64,000 nucleotides of DNA from Planctomycetales bacterium (GCA_020427005.1 JAGQOY010000010.1:1-64000), one strand, 5' to 3'. Positions 26,759 through 36,924 are shown, counted from the first letter of the stretch. Numbers and translations: made by a program. The notes: generated from the sequence alone by a model not told the origin.

Positions 26759-28501
26759 TTAGAAGATATCTGGTTCTTCGCCTGGTGAACGGCCGGCGAG
26801 GAAGTCGAAATCGCAACCTTGGTGGGCTTGGGTCACGTGGGCAGCGAACATGGCGTGATAGCCTCGCTTCCATTTGAAGTCTGGTGGTGTCCAGGCGGCA
26901 CGACGCTTGGAAATCTCTTTCAGTCCAACATGCCAATGAATGCTGCGGCCCGCCACATCTATCTCGATTTCATCACCCGTTTGCACTAGCGCCAACGGAC
27001 CTCCTATGTGGCTTTCAGGAGAGACGTGCAGGATGCACGTTCCGTAACTCGTTCCGCTCATTCTGGCATCGGAAATGCGCACCATGTCGCGCACTCCTTC
27101 TTTGAGTAATTTTTTGGGGATCGGCAACATACCCCATTCAGGAAAGCCCGGTGCACCCAAGGGTCCAGCACTGCGAAGTACGAGTATGCTGTCTTTGGTT
27201 ACCGGTAAGTCCGGGTCGTCAATGGCCTGCTTCATTTCCGCATAGTTTTCAAAAACAACTGCCGGGCCTCGATGCTGCAAGAGTTTGGGATCGGCGGCCA
27301 CAGTCTTTATCACACAACCTTCTGGTGCCAAGTTGCCTCGCAGCACACACGTTCCGCCGGTTGGAGAGATCGCATTCTTCAACGAACGGATAACCTGATC
27401 GTCAATGACTTCGGCGCCCAGAATTTGCTCGCCCATCGTTTTGCCACTGACCGTGAGGCAATTCAGATTTAATTGCTCTTGTAATAAATTCAATAATGCG
27501 GGTAACCCTCCGGCATTGTGGAAGTCTTCCATGAGGAATCGACCGGCGGGACGAATATCGGCAATGTAAGGTACCTTCTGCGATATCTCATCGAACCGGT
27601 CCATGGACATGACTAACCCCGCGCGCCCAGCTAGAGCAATGATATGCACAATTGCATTTGTAGAGCCTCCGATGGCTTGCTGAGCCACAATGCCATTGTC
27701 GATCGACTTGACGGAGATGATATCACTTGGACGCAATTTCTCCCAAGCCATTTCAACGGCTCGTCGACCTGTGGCTGACGCTAGGCGGCTGTGTTCTGCC
27801 ATCACAGCAGGAATGCTAGCCGCGCCGGGCAGAGTGAAACCCATAGCCTCAACTACGCAAGCCATGGTGGACGCTGTTCCCATCGTCATACAGGTTCCTG
27901 CGGACCGGGCAATGCTGTCTTCCATTTCACGCCAAGCACCGTCGCATAGATTCCCAGCGCAACGTTCTGCCCAGTATTTCCACACATCGGAACCACTTCC
28001 TAAAGTTTCATTTTTCCAACGACCCTTGAGCATCGGGCCGGCAGGTAGAAAGATGCACGGAATATCCGCGGACAAAGCTCCCATCAATAGCCCAGGAACC
28101 GTCTTGTCGCATCCACCGAGCAACACAACGGAGTCAATTGGATGACAACGCAATACCTCTTCAACTTCCATCGCCAGAAGATTTCGGTAGAGCATCGTTG
28201 TTGGTTTCATGAGCATTTCACCCAAGCTCATTACGGGAATTTCTACCGGAAATCCCCCTGCCTGCAAAATGCCACGTTTAATATCTTCAGCGCGTTGCGG
28301 AAAGTGCGAGTGGCAAGTGTTCAGGTCGCTCCACGTGTTGAGGATCGCCACAATTGGCTTGTTGCGAAAGTCTTGATCGCCAAATCCCATTTGCTTCATG
28401 CGAGAGCGATGCCCGAAAGATCGCAAGTCGTCTGGTGCAAACCAGCGGTTACTTCTCAATTCATTTGGATCGCGTTCGGTTGTATTCGAAATGTCTGACA
28501 A
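26759..28501 (-). CDS. IlvD/Edd-family sugar-acid dehydratase (L-arabinonate/pentonate dehydratase-like)
   Basis: 580 residues, full length for the pentonate branch of the IlvD/Edd family, which dehydrates aldonic acids to 2-keto-3-deoxy acids with a [2Fe-2S] cluster and Mg. Likely cluster ligands are Cys63 (SDLNTCH), Cys131 (GGCDKT) and Cys204 (AGTCMTMGTAS). The SDARMSGTSYGT motif near the C-terminus holds the family's catalytic serine. The sequence resembles L-arabinonate dehydratase more than branched-chain IlvD; the exact substrate is not certain. The start is TTG at 28501 behind AGAAGGAAG. A GntP-type permease is transcribed divergently 0.8 kb away, consistent with aldonate uptake and breakdown. 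Confidence 0.85.
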   Translation of the reverse strand: MSDISNTTERDPNELRSNRWFAPDDLRSFGHRSRMKQMGFGDQDFRNKPIVAILNTWSDLNTCHSHFPQRAEDIKRGILQAGGFPVEIPVMSLGEMLMKPTTMLYRNLLAMEVEEVLRCHPIDSVVLLGGCDKTVPGLLMGALSADIPCIFLPAGPMLKGRWKNETLGSGSDVWKYWAERCAGNLCDGAWREMEDSIARSAGTCMTMGTASTMACVVEAMGFTLPGAASIPAVMAEHSRLASATGRRAVEMAWEKLRPSDIISVKSIDNGIVAQQAIGGSTNAIVHIIALAGRAGLVMSMDRFDEISQKVPYIADIRPAGRFLMEDFHNAGGLPALLNLLQEQLNLNCLTVSGKTMGEQILGAEVIDDQVIRSLKNAISPTGGTCVLRGNLAPEGCVIKTVAADPKLLQHRGPAVVFENYAEMKQAIDDPDLPVTKDSILVLRSAGPLGAPGFPEWGMLPIPKKLLKEGVRDMVRISDARMSGTSYGTCILHVSPESHIGGPLALVQTGDEIEIDVAGRSIHWHVGLKEISKRRAAWTPPDFKWKRGYHAMFAAHVTQAHQGCDFDFLAGRSPGEEPDIF

Positions 28502-28877
28502 AGTCGCTTCCTTCTAGGGGCTTGTTTTAACTAGGTTTGGCGTCGCGCTACGACACGGAGTTTAGCGGGAATTCAAGGTTTTCCAAGCTTGTGCTGAAAA
28601 CTCAACTTGCTCGCACAAGGTTCAATTTTTGCTTTAGTTACGCAGTAACCGGCAGGTTTATCATGTCCACCCCATACATCTTCCTAATGCTGTAAAATGT
28701 GGCAGCGGGTGATGTCACACCCTTTACGGTCAGAGCCCTTGCGACGGGGAAGGCGATCCCTTTCTTCGCTCGCTACACTCCCCAAGGGGAGGCCTGATAA
28801 AAATGCATTTCCAATGAAAAAATGCTCATGCGCTAACTTCGCGACCCAATAAGCCTTTTTTAAATACCGCAGAAAGC

Positions 28878-28931
28878 AACTTACCTTCCCGAATTTCGGG
28901 AGGGTCGACCGCAATGCGGTCGGGGAGGGGC
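28878..28931 (-). repeat. Dispersed double-hairpin intergenic repeat, copy A
   Basis: Read on the minus strand it consists of CCCCTCCCC, hairpin GACCGCA/TGCGGTC, then hairpin GACCCTCCCGAA/TTCGGGAAGGT, ending AAGTTG. It is nearly identical to the copy at 41951-42004. Confidence 0.8.
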
Positions 28932-29022
28932 TTCAATTCCCCTGCCGTGCTCGCAACTACTCGATGGAGATGGATACACACAACGATTCGCGACAATAAT
29001 GTTCTAACGGTCTAAAAATAAT

Positions 29023-29200
29023 GCAACTTCAAAACATGGACTTCACGATCTGTTTTCCGATAAAACCAGTGCGCGACTAGGCTGCTGGTTATTGGTCCAG
29101 CCTTTTCACAGCTCTCCGGCCCCTCCCCGAAAAAGGAATCGTCTACGAGACGATTCCTTTTTCGACCCTCCCAAACCTGGGAGGGTAAGCTGACCAAATT
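29023..29200 (+). repeat. Long dispersed intergenic repeat (about 180 bp), copy C
   Basis: It starts at ACTTCAAAACATGGACTTCA and ends with the same double-hairpin module as copy A. Here the first hairpin is different: a perfect 15-bp stem AAAAAGGAATCGTCT with loop ACG (29130-29162). The second hairpin is ACCCTCCCAA/CTGGGAGGGT followed by AAGCTG. It aligns along its length with 41757-41938 in opposite orientation. Confidence 0.8.
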
Positions 29201-29329
29201 TCGTGGACGTGGTAGCACTCCTGCAATTGGAACTCATATGCTATTACACATCATCACCAGGAACAATTCCACCTCGAGGTGTGCAGGGATTTGTAATTGA
29301 GAAGTTTTATTTATTAACAAGTACAGCTG

Positions 29330-31084
29330 TTGTTGTACGCTAATTCGAAAAAGAAAAACCGCATGTTGATTTTGGTAGTCTCGGCACTCGGTATTGCAAT
29401 CGTCCTGTTGTCTATTCTAGTGCTAAGACTTAATCCGTTACTCGGGCTACTCTTGGGAAGCCTTTTCTTACTCTTAGCAACGCCTCGTGATGTTCAACTA
29501 GTCAATGAGTTGGGTGGACAGGCATTCAAGATCCAGCAATTCACGGAAAGTGGTTTTATTGGAACTGACCGTCCGATTCCTCGAGGAGAATACTATCTGT
29601 GGCGCTCGGAAGGTGTGCCAACTCGCACTAGCCCCATCGTCAACATCCGGCCGCTCAGCCCAAGTGACATTGCTGCTCTCCAAGCTAAAAACGGCTTGAT
29701 GCCGGCTGTTGACCTCCTGTGGCATGATGTGGATTCCGGTCGTGCGACAATTAATCTGCAAGACAAATTAATAGCTGTCGCGGCTGTCAATCGATTTGAC
29801 TCCCGCCGTTTTTCGTCTGTTGGAAAACGTCTCAGCGATGGTTTCGGAAAAACGTTTTTGCGCTTAGGAATTCCGGTTACCATGGCGGCGCTCGTCGGAA
29901 TTTGCTTGCTGGAAAGCCACGCGGCAGCTCGATTGGTATCCTTTATCGTTAGCCTGTTCGGTCCCAGAGGAACCGGCCCGGCGTTGACTGTGTCAGGTTT
30001 CGTGTTGGGTGTGCCGGTCTTCTTCGAGAATGTGTTTTATTTGCTTTTGCCTTTGGCAAAGGCGATTGGTCGACAGCGCGAAGGAAACTTCGTAACTGCC
30101 GTCATGGCGATCATCGTCGGTGCCACAATGGCGCATTCGTTGGTTCCACCTACGCCTGGGCCGCTAGCGGTCTGTAAAGAACTCAACGTCAGTATCGGCA
30201 TGATGATGATTGGTGGTTCCATCGTAGGTGGTATTGCAGCGTCCATTGGATACTTGTTTGGTACGCAATGCCACCGCTGGATCAAAATATCTATGGACCA
30301 GATGCCCAAGTCGACTGACGAATCAACATCAGAGGACGATTCGATAAACCAAGAACCACCGCGAGGCGTACCACTTTGGTTAGCGGCACTTCCAATCGCC
30401 TTACCGATTGCCGCCCTGAGTATGACGCAATGCATCGAATACGTGTGCGAAACCGACGCCCAGGGCAGCGAAGTTTTCGCCAAGATACAAGCTTGGCTAA
30501 CTCCGATGCTTGCATGGACAGATCTATTGGGTGATGCTGGCCTAGTATTTATTGGCTCCGCTTTGATTTCCATCTTCATATTGCGTCGCTATGGGCCTCC
30601 CGATGGAGCCCCAGCGACATTGGCTCGAGGCATATCCGACGCAGGTACGATTTTGATGCTAACTTGCGCAGGAGGTGCTTTTGGAGCGTCCTTACAACAA
30701 CTGCAAATCGCCGACGCAATCTCAACGCAGTTCGGCACTCTCTCGACACCCTGGGGACTACTGGTAACTTCGTTTGTTCTGACCGCCATCATACGTGCGG
30801 CTCAGGGCTCTGCTACTGTCGCTATGTTAACTAGTTCTGCAATTGTAGCGCCCGTGATGACTAACATGGATCTACCGTTTCACCCTGTATATGTGGCCCT
30901 AGCAATTGGCTGTGGATCAAAGCCATTGCCTTGGATGAACGATAGTGGTTTTTGGCAGATAGCAACCATGACCGGAATGACGTCGGGGCAGACTCTACGC
31001 AGTTTTACTGCTGCTTTGACGATCATGGGAATCGTGGGTTTTGGCGTAACGTTGGCGGGCGCGATTTTCTTGCCACTGAAATAG
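29330..31084 (+). CDS. GntP-family gluconate/aldonate permease with an extramembrane insert
   Basis: 584 residues, longer than the usual 440-460 of GntP-family H+ symporters. Family features are many hydrophobic helices, GFVLGVPVFFENVFYLLLPL, the AHSLVPPTPGPLA motif and the C-terminal RAAQGSATVAML / GCGSKPLPWMNDSGFW region. A polar segment of about 100 residues (about 55-160) splits the first hydrophobic pair from the rest, and a second charged loop lies near 325-350. The listed start is TTG at 29330; ATG at 29363 is a good alternative, as the first helix follows it. It probably imports the aldonate handled by the divergent dehydratase, by context. Confidence 0.85.
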   Translation: MLYANSKKKNRMLILVVSALGIAIVLLSILVLRLNPLLGLLLGSLFLLLATPRDVQLVNELGGQAFKIQQFTESGFIGTDRPIPRGEYYLWRSEGVPTRTSPIVNIRPLSPSDIAALQAKNGLMPAVDLLWHDVDSGRATINLQDKLIAVAAVNRFDSRRFSSVGKRLSDGFGKTFLRLGIPVTMAALVGICLLESHAAARLVSFIVSLFGPRGTGPALTVSGFVLGVPVFFENVFYLLLPLAKAIGRQREGNFVTAVMAIIVGATMAHSLVPPTPGPLAVCKELNVSIGMMMIGGSIVGGIAASIGYLFGTQCHRWIKISMDQMPKSTDESTSEDDSINQEPPRGVPLWLAALPIALPIAALSMTQCIEYVCETDAQGSEVFAKIQAWLTPMLAWTDLLGDAGLVFIGSALISIFILRRYGPPDGAPATLARGISDAGTILMLTCAGGAFGASLQQLQIADAISTQFGTLSTPWGLLVTSFVLTAIIRAAQGSATVAMLTSSAIVAPVMTNMDLPFHPVYVALAIGCGSKPLPWMNDSGFWQIATMTGMTSGQTLRSFTAALTIMGIVGFGVTLAGAIFLPLK

Positions 31085-31089
31085 AGTGT

Positions 31090-31111
31090 AACTCAACTAG
31101 TTAATTGAGTT
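31090..31111 (+). terminator. Inverted repeat after the GntP gene, possible terminator
   Basis: Arms AACTCAA and TTGAGTT (7 bp) with an 8-base loop lie 5 bases after the permease stop codon. There is no U-tract after it, so a Rho-independent terminator is not proven. Confidence 0.35.
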
Positions 31112-31256
31112 GCAGAAATTGGAAACGCAAGGCCAATGCGTATCACAAATCTGAGAATATCCGGCGGCCTAGCGATGAATCGTGGTGTTATAATACTGCG
31201 TGCATAACTCTTCACGGGACGAAGGAAATTTCTAACCATCTACGGAACTAGAAGAA

Positions 31257-32711
31257 ATGAAATCGATCAAACTGCATATGCGAACGATGATCGCAGGCCT
31301 TGTCTTGTGCTTCTTGAGTATTCAGTCACTGCAAGCTGAATTGCGGTTGGCGACTTTCGATGTAGATGCAACGCCTTCAGTCGGAAGCCCACTTGCCTAC
31401 GACCCAATGAAGGAAGCCACGCTTCCACTTTCTTGTCGTGGGTTGGTCATGTTCGGAGCCGGAGAGCCCATCGTATGGTGTACGGTAGACTGGCTGGGCA
31501 TTGCCAACGGAACCAACGATGCATTTCGGCGTTCTTTAGCCGAAGCTGTGGGCACTTCTATGGATCGAGTCGTTGTGCATACATTGCACCAGCATGATGC
31601 ACCCCGTTGCGACTTAGAAGCGGCTGATTTGCTGCGTCCATTCGGTATTGCGGCGGCGCATTTTGATGAACCTTTCATTCAAGACGTCATGGATCGGGCC
31701 GCGATGGCTGCCAAGCAAGCGATCAAAGGCGCTGTCACCATCACGCAAATAGGTTCTGGCAACGGATTGGTATACGAAGTTGCATCGAATCGCCGTATGT
31801 TGGACGAACAAGGAATTGTTCACACCACTCGTTATACGGCTTGCAGAGAGGATGCCATCCGCAATCTTCCCGAAGGAGTCATTGACCCCGTGTTGCGAAT
31901 GTTAACGTTTGAAGATGAAAAAGGTCCCGTAGCAGCGGTCTCGTTCTACGCAACTCATCCGCAAAGTTACTATCGAACTGGTGGGGCCAACCCCGACTTT
32001 CCTGGTATGGCCCGCAATGCACGCCAAGCATCGACGGGAGTTTTTCATTTGCATTTCAATGGTGCCGGCGGCAATATTGGGGCAGGAAAATACAACGATG
32101 GCTCCCACGAGAATCGTCAAGTTCTTGCCGACCGAGTCGCCACTGCGATGCAATTTGCCTTTGACAACCGGGTGCGCAAGCCCGCAGATTCGGAGCAGAT
32201 ATCATGGACAAGCTTAGGTGTAGATGTACCCGTAGCAGAGCATGTACGTGAAGATGAATTATTGGCTTTGGTAAAAGACGAAGCAACTCCAAGCGCGTTG
32301 CGATGCCATTCGGCGGAAAAACTGGCGTTTCTGTACCGTCGTCGGGCTGGAATACCTGTACAGGCTTCATGCCTTAGGATTGGAAACGAACATCAAGTAC
32401 TTTTTATGCCGGGTGAACTGTTCGTCGAGTACCAATTGGCGGCACAGCACATGAAACCGGACAGCAATGTGTGCATGGCGGCTTACGGAGATTATGGTAC
32501 GTTTTACATCGGCACCCGTGTTGCATTTCCACAAGGCGGCTATGAAGTCAGTGAACGAGCCACGAATGTCTCGCCAGCGGTCGAGGTAGAGTTGCTTCGA
32601 GCCATGCGAACGCTGTTGTCAGCCGAGAGCAGCCAAGTATTAGCAAGTGATTTTACTGAACGAGATGGCGTGAATCCTACAAGATTTGCCGCACCCAAGA
32701 GTACCGAATAA
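31257..32711 (+). CDS. Secreted neutral/alkaline ceramidase-like protein
   Basis: 484 residues with a clear signal peptide (IAGLVLCFLSIQSLQAE). The body resembles the N-terminal zinc-amidase domain of neutral/alkaline non-lysosomal ceramidases (PF04734-like): TLHQHDAPR, SFYATHPQSYY, FNGAGGNIGAGKYND and GELFVEYQL, with conserved histidines in the places where that family binds zinc. The C-terminal domain of true ceramidases is missing, so the substrate is probably not ceramide; planctomycetes have many such paralogues. ATG start. It stands alone between the permease and the M28 peptidase. Confidence 0.7.
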   Translation: MKSIKLHMRTMIAGLVLCFLSIQSLQAELRLATFDVDATPSVGSPLAYDPMKEATLPLSCRGLVMFGAGEPIVWCTVDWLGIANGTNDAFRRSLAEAVGTSMDRVVVHTLHQHDAPRCDLEAADLLRPFGIAAAHFDEPFIQDVMDRAAMAAKQAIKGAVTITQIGSGNGLVYEVASNRRMLDEQGIVHTTRYTACREDAIRNLPEGVIDPVLRMLTFEDEKGPVAAVSFYATHPQSYYRTGGANPDFPGMARNARQASTGVFHLHFNGAGGNIGAGKYNDGSHENRQVLADRVATAMQFAFDNRVRKPADSEQISWTSLGVDVPVAEHVREDELLALVKDEATPSALRCHSAEKLAFLYRRRAGIPVQASCLRIGNEHQVLFMPGELFVEYQLAAQHMKPDSNVCMAAYGDYGTFYIGTRVAFPQGGYEVSERATNVSPAVEVELLRAMRTLLSAESSQVLASDFTERDGVNPTRFAAPKSTE

Positions 32712-33183
32712 CGCTAAGCGTATCTGTCAGCAAGATGTATTTATGGTGACGTCACGCTTACTCTCGCCAATTCTGCGGACTCTGCGATGGACTTCCAGGG
32801 CGGAGTTCAGATGTCTAGCCTATCCAAAACTACAGCATGCTGCATACAAATTATTCGTTTCAAAGCCTCTTAGCCGCTTGGATGCTGTGTGCGTGGCGAT
32901 CGGCAGACCGTTGAAATGCACCCTGCGGGCCAGGCTAAGCGAGCGGCCGGGCCGTTAGACCGAGGGATTCGCATCGCTGGGCAAAGCCCCAAAGTTTGCA
33001 TAGCCCAATTCGAAGGGTTGGGTATTAGAAAGCGTGAAAGCGCGTGTGCCGTTTGCCAGTGGCCCAGCAACTGGTTGGTGCGATTCAAACGTCACGAATC
33101 CCGTGACAGGTTACACTTTGTCTATGACTGGATGCTTGTAGGGAATTGTTTTCCTCCGGCCTATGTTCTGATAAGAATCTTCG
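32712..33183. other. Intergenic gap, possible dispersed repeat
   Basis: About 470 bp. The stretch 32870-33110 is GC-richer and has overlapping small frames on both strands, as seen in planctomycete interspersed repeats, but no second copy exists in this window to prove it. No RNA gene was recognised. Confidence 0.35.
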
Positions 33184-34065
33184 ATGGACCAAATCCAAAA
33201 GAACTTGCGAATGCACGTTGATTGTTTGGCCGGACTTATCGGTCCGCGTGTCCTGTCGAAGCCGAAAACAATCCAAGCAACCATTGGCTACATAGAGAAT
33301 AAATGGAACGAGTTTGGGTATTCAGTCGAACACGAGCCATTCGATGCACTCGGTGACCAGGCACTCAACCTAGTTGTTGAACGGCGTGGGAAATCGAAAG
33401 CCCACGAAATCGTGCTACTAGGCGCCCACTACGACACAGTGGCCTCCACTCCAGGAGCTGATGACAACGCGTCCGCGATTGCCGTACTGCTTGAGGTGAG
33501 TCGACTACTGAGTAGTTTTCATGGCAAGCGTACTGTTCGTTTCGTAGCATTCGCCTGTGAAGAGCCTCCCTATTTTAATTGTGACGCAATGGGCAGTCAG
33601 TTCCATGCCTATCAGTCTCGCTTGCGAGGCGACAAGATCATCGGCATGTTGTGCCTAGAGATGGTTGGTTTCTACTCGAACGATTTTGGTTCACAGGCGG
33701 TTCCCCCCGGAATTCCTCGATGGATGCAGAGGATCTTTCCAAGACGCGGGAACTTTCTGGCTGGCGTCGGAAATTTGCCTTCTTGGAAACTTTGCCTACA
33801 GTTTCGAAAAGGATTCAAACGTGGGGCCCCAAATATGCCGCTATTCTCGATCTGCCTACCGGAAAAGATCCACGAAATTCGTTTGAGTGACAACAGTTCG
33901 TTTTGGGATCAAAAATATCCGGCACTGATGCTGACCGATACCAGTTTTCTTAGAAATCCCAACTACCATTTGTCCAGCGATACACCTGAGACATTGGATT
34001 ACGAAAGAATGACTTCCGTGACCCTCGGTGTATCATCGGCCATGCAATTTCTAATGGGCAAATAG
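33184..34065 (+). CDS. M28-family zinc metallopeptidase
   Basis: 293 residues, no signal peptide. M28 aminopeptidase motifs are in order: GAHYDTV (His82), TPGADDNASAIA (bridging Asp), FACEEPPYF (catalytic and metal-binding Glu126-Glu127), LEMVGFY (Glu159 in the place of the third acidic ligand), and NPNYHLSSDTPETLDY (final His). All expected di-zinc ligands are present, so it should be an active exopeptidase. Cytoplasmic by absence of export signal. ATG start at 33184. Monocistronic; convergent with the molybdenum hydroxylase genes. Confidence 0.85.
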   Translation: MDQIQKNLRMHVDCLAGLIGPRVLSKPKTIQATIGYIENKWNEFGYSVEHEPFDALGDQALNLVVERRGKSKAHEIVLLGAHYDTVASTPGADDNASAIAVLLEVSRLLSSFHGKRTVRFVAFACEEPPYFNCDAMGSQFHAYQSRLRGDKIIGMLCLEMVGFYSNDFGSQAVPPGIPRWMQRIFPRRGNFLAGVGNLPSWKLCLQFRKGFKRGAPNMPLFSICLPEKIHEIRLSDNSSFWDQKYPALMLTDTSFLRNPNYHLSSDTPETLDYERMTSVTLGVSSAMQFLMGK

Positions 34066-34147
34066 CCGCAGAAGGCTTAAAACTTGGCCCGACCGTGGAG
34101 TGTAGACGATTCCTGTTCCGGGTGGCGGCTTGCTGAACAATCAAACC

Positions 34148-36466
34148 TTATGTCCAAGATAGATCGTGGTCAGCAATTGGTAGACTGCGAATACGTTTTC
34201 CAGTAGCTGCAAAGATCGCGTTACAAAGAGCCGGCGCGAACGAAGCGATGCCCGTTTCGCCGACTCCCGCAGGCGCCGCCTGACTATCGACTATGTCGAC
34301 GTGAATCGACCGCGGAGTATCAGCCATCTTTACCATGCGGTAGCTGTCGTAGTTTGTTTGTTGTGCACGACCGTTCTTGAAGGTGATCTTGCCATATTTG
34401 GCTTGCGTAAGAGCCATAATGGAAGCTCCTTCGAGCTGACTGCGCACTCGATCTGGACTGACAATCGTCCCGGAGTCCAATGCAACCCAGACGTTTTCAA
34501 CCGTGAGGGTGCCGTCTTTGGCCACATCGACCTCGATAACGTGCCCGGTATAGCCAAGGAAAGAACGCGCCCCTGCGATTCCAAGCCCCTTACCATTTGG
34601 CATTTTCTCGCGACGCGACCAATTAGCCGACTCAGCGGCACGGCGCAATACGTTTTTCAATCGGCCGATGTCGTAGGGGTAATCCTTCGGATCTGCCCCA
34701 CGGTTACCCAAGCCAGCAGCTTGCATGTCAAGTTGCCGATCTTCACCCAGCAATTCCAACCAGAACTCCAAGGGATCGCGACTGGCGGCTGCTGCCAATT
34801 CGTCGACAAAAGAGCTGACCGCAAAGTTCTGTTGTATATGACAGACCGCACGCAACCATCCCGTACGAATATGAGAACGGGCCTCACCCACCTCCAATCG
34901 TAAATTGGGTACGTCGAAAGGCAAATCCGTGTGTCCCATTTCGGCTTCCCATGCAGCCGGTGTATTCGCCCGAGCATCGAAAGTGGAACCAATCGTTGGA
35001 AAAGCTACGCGTTGTAACCAAGCTTCAGGTTTGCCATCACGATCCACAGCCGCCTCGCAGTGAATGGCAGCGATCGCGTGATAATAATCGTGCTGCAGGT
35101 CGTCTTCGCGAGTCCAAGTGACGTGCACCGGACGACCTGCATGGCGAGATAACAAAGCCGCCTCGACGCAGTAATCGGGTTTACTCTTTCGACCAAATCC
35201 AGAACCAAGCAGAGTAACGTTGCATAGCACATCATCAGGATTCATTCCCAACGCCGGTCCAACCGCACTTTGAACTGCTTGTGGATTCTGGGTGGCGGTC
35301 AAAATGTGGCAAGCCGTAACCCGCCCGTCCGCTGCCGTGCTGACGTTGGCGACAGCGCAAGTCGTTTCCATGGGAGCATGGGAAAGGTGAGGTACCGCAT
35401 AATCCGCGGAAACTCGTTTGCCACTTTTTGCAATAACGTCGACAGCTTGCCCCACCTCACGCAATGTCTTGCCAGGTTGGTTAACTGTTTCCTTGAGTTG
35501 CTGTGCAAATACATCCGTGTCATAGGTTGCATTCGGTCCAAGATCCCAAGCGATTTGCAATGCATCGCGTCCCTGCCAAGCAGCCCAAGTACTGGTGGCC
35601 AGCACGGCTACACCTCCGAGAGGTTGAAAATTGGGTGCACCTTCAAAGCCAGGTATTTTGACAACATCCACGACCCCAGGAATGGCGCGGGCTGCCGTTT
35701 CATCAACTGAGCTGACTTTGCCACCGACAACTGGCGGGCGGGCAATCACAGCGAAAAGCTGATTTTCCATCCGCGCATCGATTCCGAAAATGGCGCGGCC
35801 AGCGACAATATTGTCCAAATCCCTTATGGGCACATCTTTACCGATATAACGCCACTGACTACGGGGCTTTAGTTTGAGTTGATCCTTAGTCGGCACATCC
35901 AGTGTTTTGGCTGTCGCCACCAACTCGCCAAAACCGAGCGACCGATCACTGCCACGATGTTTTACCGTGTGGTTATCTGCGTAACATTCACTGGCGGGTA
36001 CACCCCACGTCTTTGCAGCTGCTTGTTCAAGTAAGGTGCGTGCCGTTGCACCTGCCTCGCGCATGCGATCAAAGAAGAAACGTATACTGTTCGAACCGTC
36101 GGTGTTTTGGTCTCCTAACCTCTTGTCGCCTGGAGCCTGCGCGATAGACACACGCTCCCAATCAGCCTCTAGCTCGTCAGCTAGTACGCGTGGCAAACCG
36201 GTACGTATTCCGGTTCCCATTTCGGAACGATGGGCTACACACGTTACGGTACCATCCGGCGCTATCGAGACGAACAAATCAGGAGCAAAATGTTGCGGAT
36301 CAACTGCACTGGCCTGAGCAATAACTTCTTGTCCATCGCTAAACTTGCAAAGCAATACGAGCGATCCAGAAGTAGCCAGTTGTAGAAAGTTACGGCGATT
36401 GACACTCGACTTAAACATCGAACTTCCATTAGATTGAAAATCACGAGTTGTTTGCGGTACGCTCAT
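34148..36466 (-). CDS. Xanthine dehydrogenase-family molybdopterin subunit, Tat-type (isoquinoline 1-oxidoreductase beta-like)
   Basis: About 772 residues from ATG at 36466, which overlaps the upstream gene's TGA by 4 bp (ATGA) and follows GAGATGAGG; a longer frame to 36544 would overlap by 82 bp and is less likely. The N-terminus has a twin-arginine motif, [17 protein letters not shown]. Mo-cofactor regions include [40 protein letters not shown] and [16 protein letters not shown], where the Glu is the catalytic base of this family. The organisation is that of IorB-type aldehyde/N-heterocycle oxidoreductases. Substrate unknown. The partner 2Fe-2S subunit has no export signal, so the pair is probably exported folded as a complex. 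Confidence 0.85.
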   Translation of the reverse strand: MSVPQTTRDFQSNGSSMFKSSVNRRNFLQLATSGSLVLLCKFSDGQEVIAQASAVDPQHFAPDLFVSIAPDGTVTCVAHRSEMGTGIRTGLPRVLADELEADWERVSIAQAPGDKRLGDQNTDGSNSIRFFFDRMREAGATARTLLEQAAAKTWGVPASECYADNHTVKHRGSDRSLGFGELVATAKTLDVPTKDQLKLKPRSQWRYIGKDVPIRDLDNIVAGRAIFGIDARMENQLFAVIARPPVVGGKVSSVDETAARAIPGVVDVVKIPGFEGAPNFQPLGGVAVLATSTWAAWQGRDALQIAWDLGPNATYDTDVFAQQLKETVNQPGKTLREVGQAVDVIAKSGKRVSADYAVPHLSHAPMETTCAVANVSTAADGRVTACHILTATQNPQAVQSAVGPALGMNPDDVLCNVTLLGSGFGRKSKPDYCVEAALLSRHAGRPVHVTWTREDDLQHDYYHAIAAIHCEAAVDRDGKPEAWLQRVAFPTIGSTFDARANTPAAWEAEMGHTDLPFDVPNLRLEVGEARSHIRTGWLRAVCHIQQNFAVSSFVDELAAAASRDPLEFWLELLGEDRQLDMQAAGLGNRGADPKDYPYDIGRLKNVLRRAAESANWSRREKMPNGKGLGIAGARSFLGYTGHVIEVDVAKDGTLTVENVWVALDSGTIVSPDRVRSQLEGASIMALTQAKYGKITFKNGRAQQTNYDSYRMVKMADTPRSIHVDIVDSQAAPAGVGETGIASFAPALCNAIFAATGKRIRSLPIADHDLSWT

Positions 36467-36924
36467 TGCTTCCTCATCTCCTGTGCTGCTGACTTTATGG
36501 CTGCCCGGATGCGGGGATATGTCCCACAGCGACAGATGTTCCACATCGCAGTATCAATATCTTCGTCCGATGGATCGTTGTTCTCATTGAGCATAGCAGC
36601 CGCCATCATGATCTGTCCGACCTGGCAGTAACCGCACTGAGGAACGTTGTGCTGCTTCCAAGCTTTTTGTACTGGATGCGATCCGTCGGTCGACAAGCCT
36701 TCAATCGTAGTTACTTTTGAAGTGCCAATTTCCCCGACACTGGTCACACAGGCCTGAACTGCCTGGCCATCTACATGCACAGTGCACGCGCCGCATTCGG
36801 ACATCCCGCAACCGTATTTTGTGCCGGTTAGTCCGAGATGATCTCGCAGCACCCACAATAATGGAGTGTCTTCAGGGACATCGTTTAATTCGTGGTCTCG
36901 GCCATTGACATGAATCTTGATCAT
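36463..36924 (-). CDS. 2Fe-2S subunit of molybdenum hydroxylase (IorA-like)
   Basis: 153 residues from ATG at 36924 ([13 protein letters not shown]), the usual start for the family; an upstream frame to 36957 adds 11 atypical residues. The plant-ferredoxin-type cluster motif is [15 protein letters not shown] plus a later Cys; the second cluster motif is CGYCQVGQ and [11 protein letters not shown]. Length and motifs match the small subunit of IorAB/CoxS-type enzymes. It is translationally coupled to the molybdopterin subunit. No FAD-binding medium subunit is nearby, consistent with an IorAB-type heterodimer that passes electrons to a cytochrome or other acceptor. Confidence 0.9.
   Translation of the reverse strand: MIKIHVNGRDHELNDVPEDTPLLWVLRDHLGLTGTKYGCGMSECGACTVHVDGQAVQACVTSVGEIGTSKVTTIEGLSTDGSHPVQKAWKQHNVPQCGYCQVGQIMMAAAMLNENNDPSDEDIDTAMWNICRCGTYPRIRAAIKSAAQEMRKQ

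Larger units (their letters stand above)
28502..29329. other. Repeat-rich divergent intergenic region
   Basis: 828 bp between the dehydratase and the permease genes. It holds two structured repeats annotated separately (28878-28931 and 29023-29200). The part at 28690-28880 is GC-rich and has small frames but no credible gene. Promoters of both flanking genes must lie here; none could be named. Confidence 0.6.

Noticed and set aside
28684..28914. 76-codon minus-strand frame in the dehydratase-permease gap
   Set aside because: It runs through palindromic repeat DNA (copy A) and has no start signal or family; such frames are by-products of dispersed repeats.
32870..33221. Overlapping frames of 72-110 codons on both strands before the M28 gene
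   Set aside because: No ribosome site, no family, and Pro/Arg/Cys composition typical of GC-rich non-coding DNA; possibly a repeat, but no second copy is in the window.
36466..36544. Longer N-terminus of the molybdopterin subunit from 36544
   Set aside because: It would overlap the 2Fe-2S gene by 82 bp; the internal ATG at 36466 gives an ATGA overlap with a ribosome site, and the Tat motif follows it.
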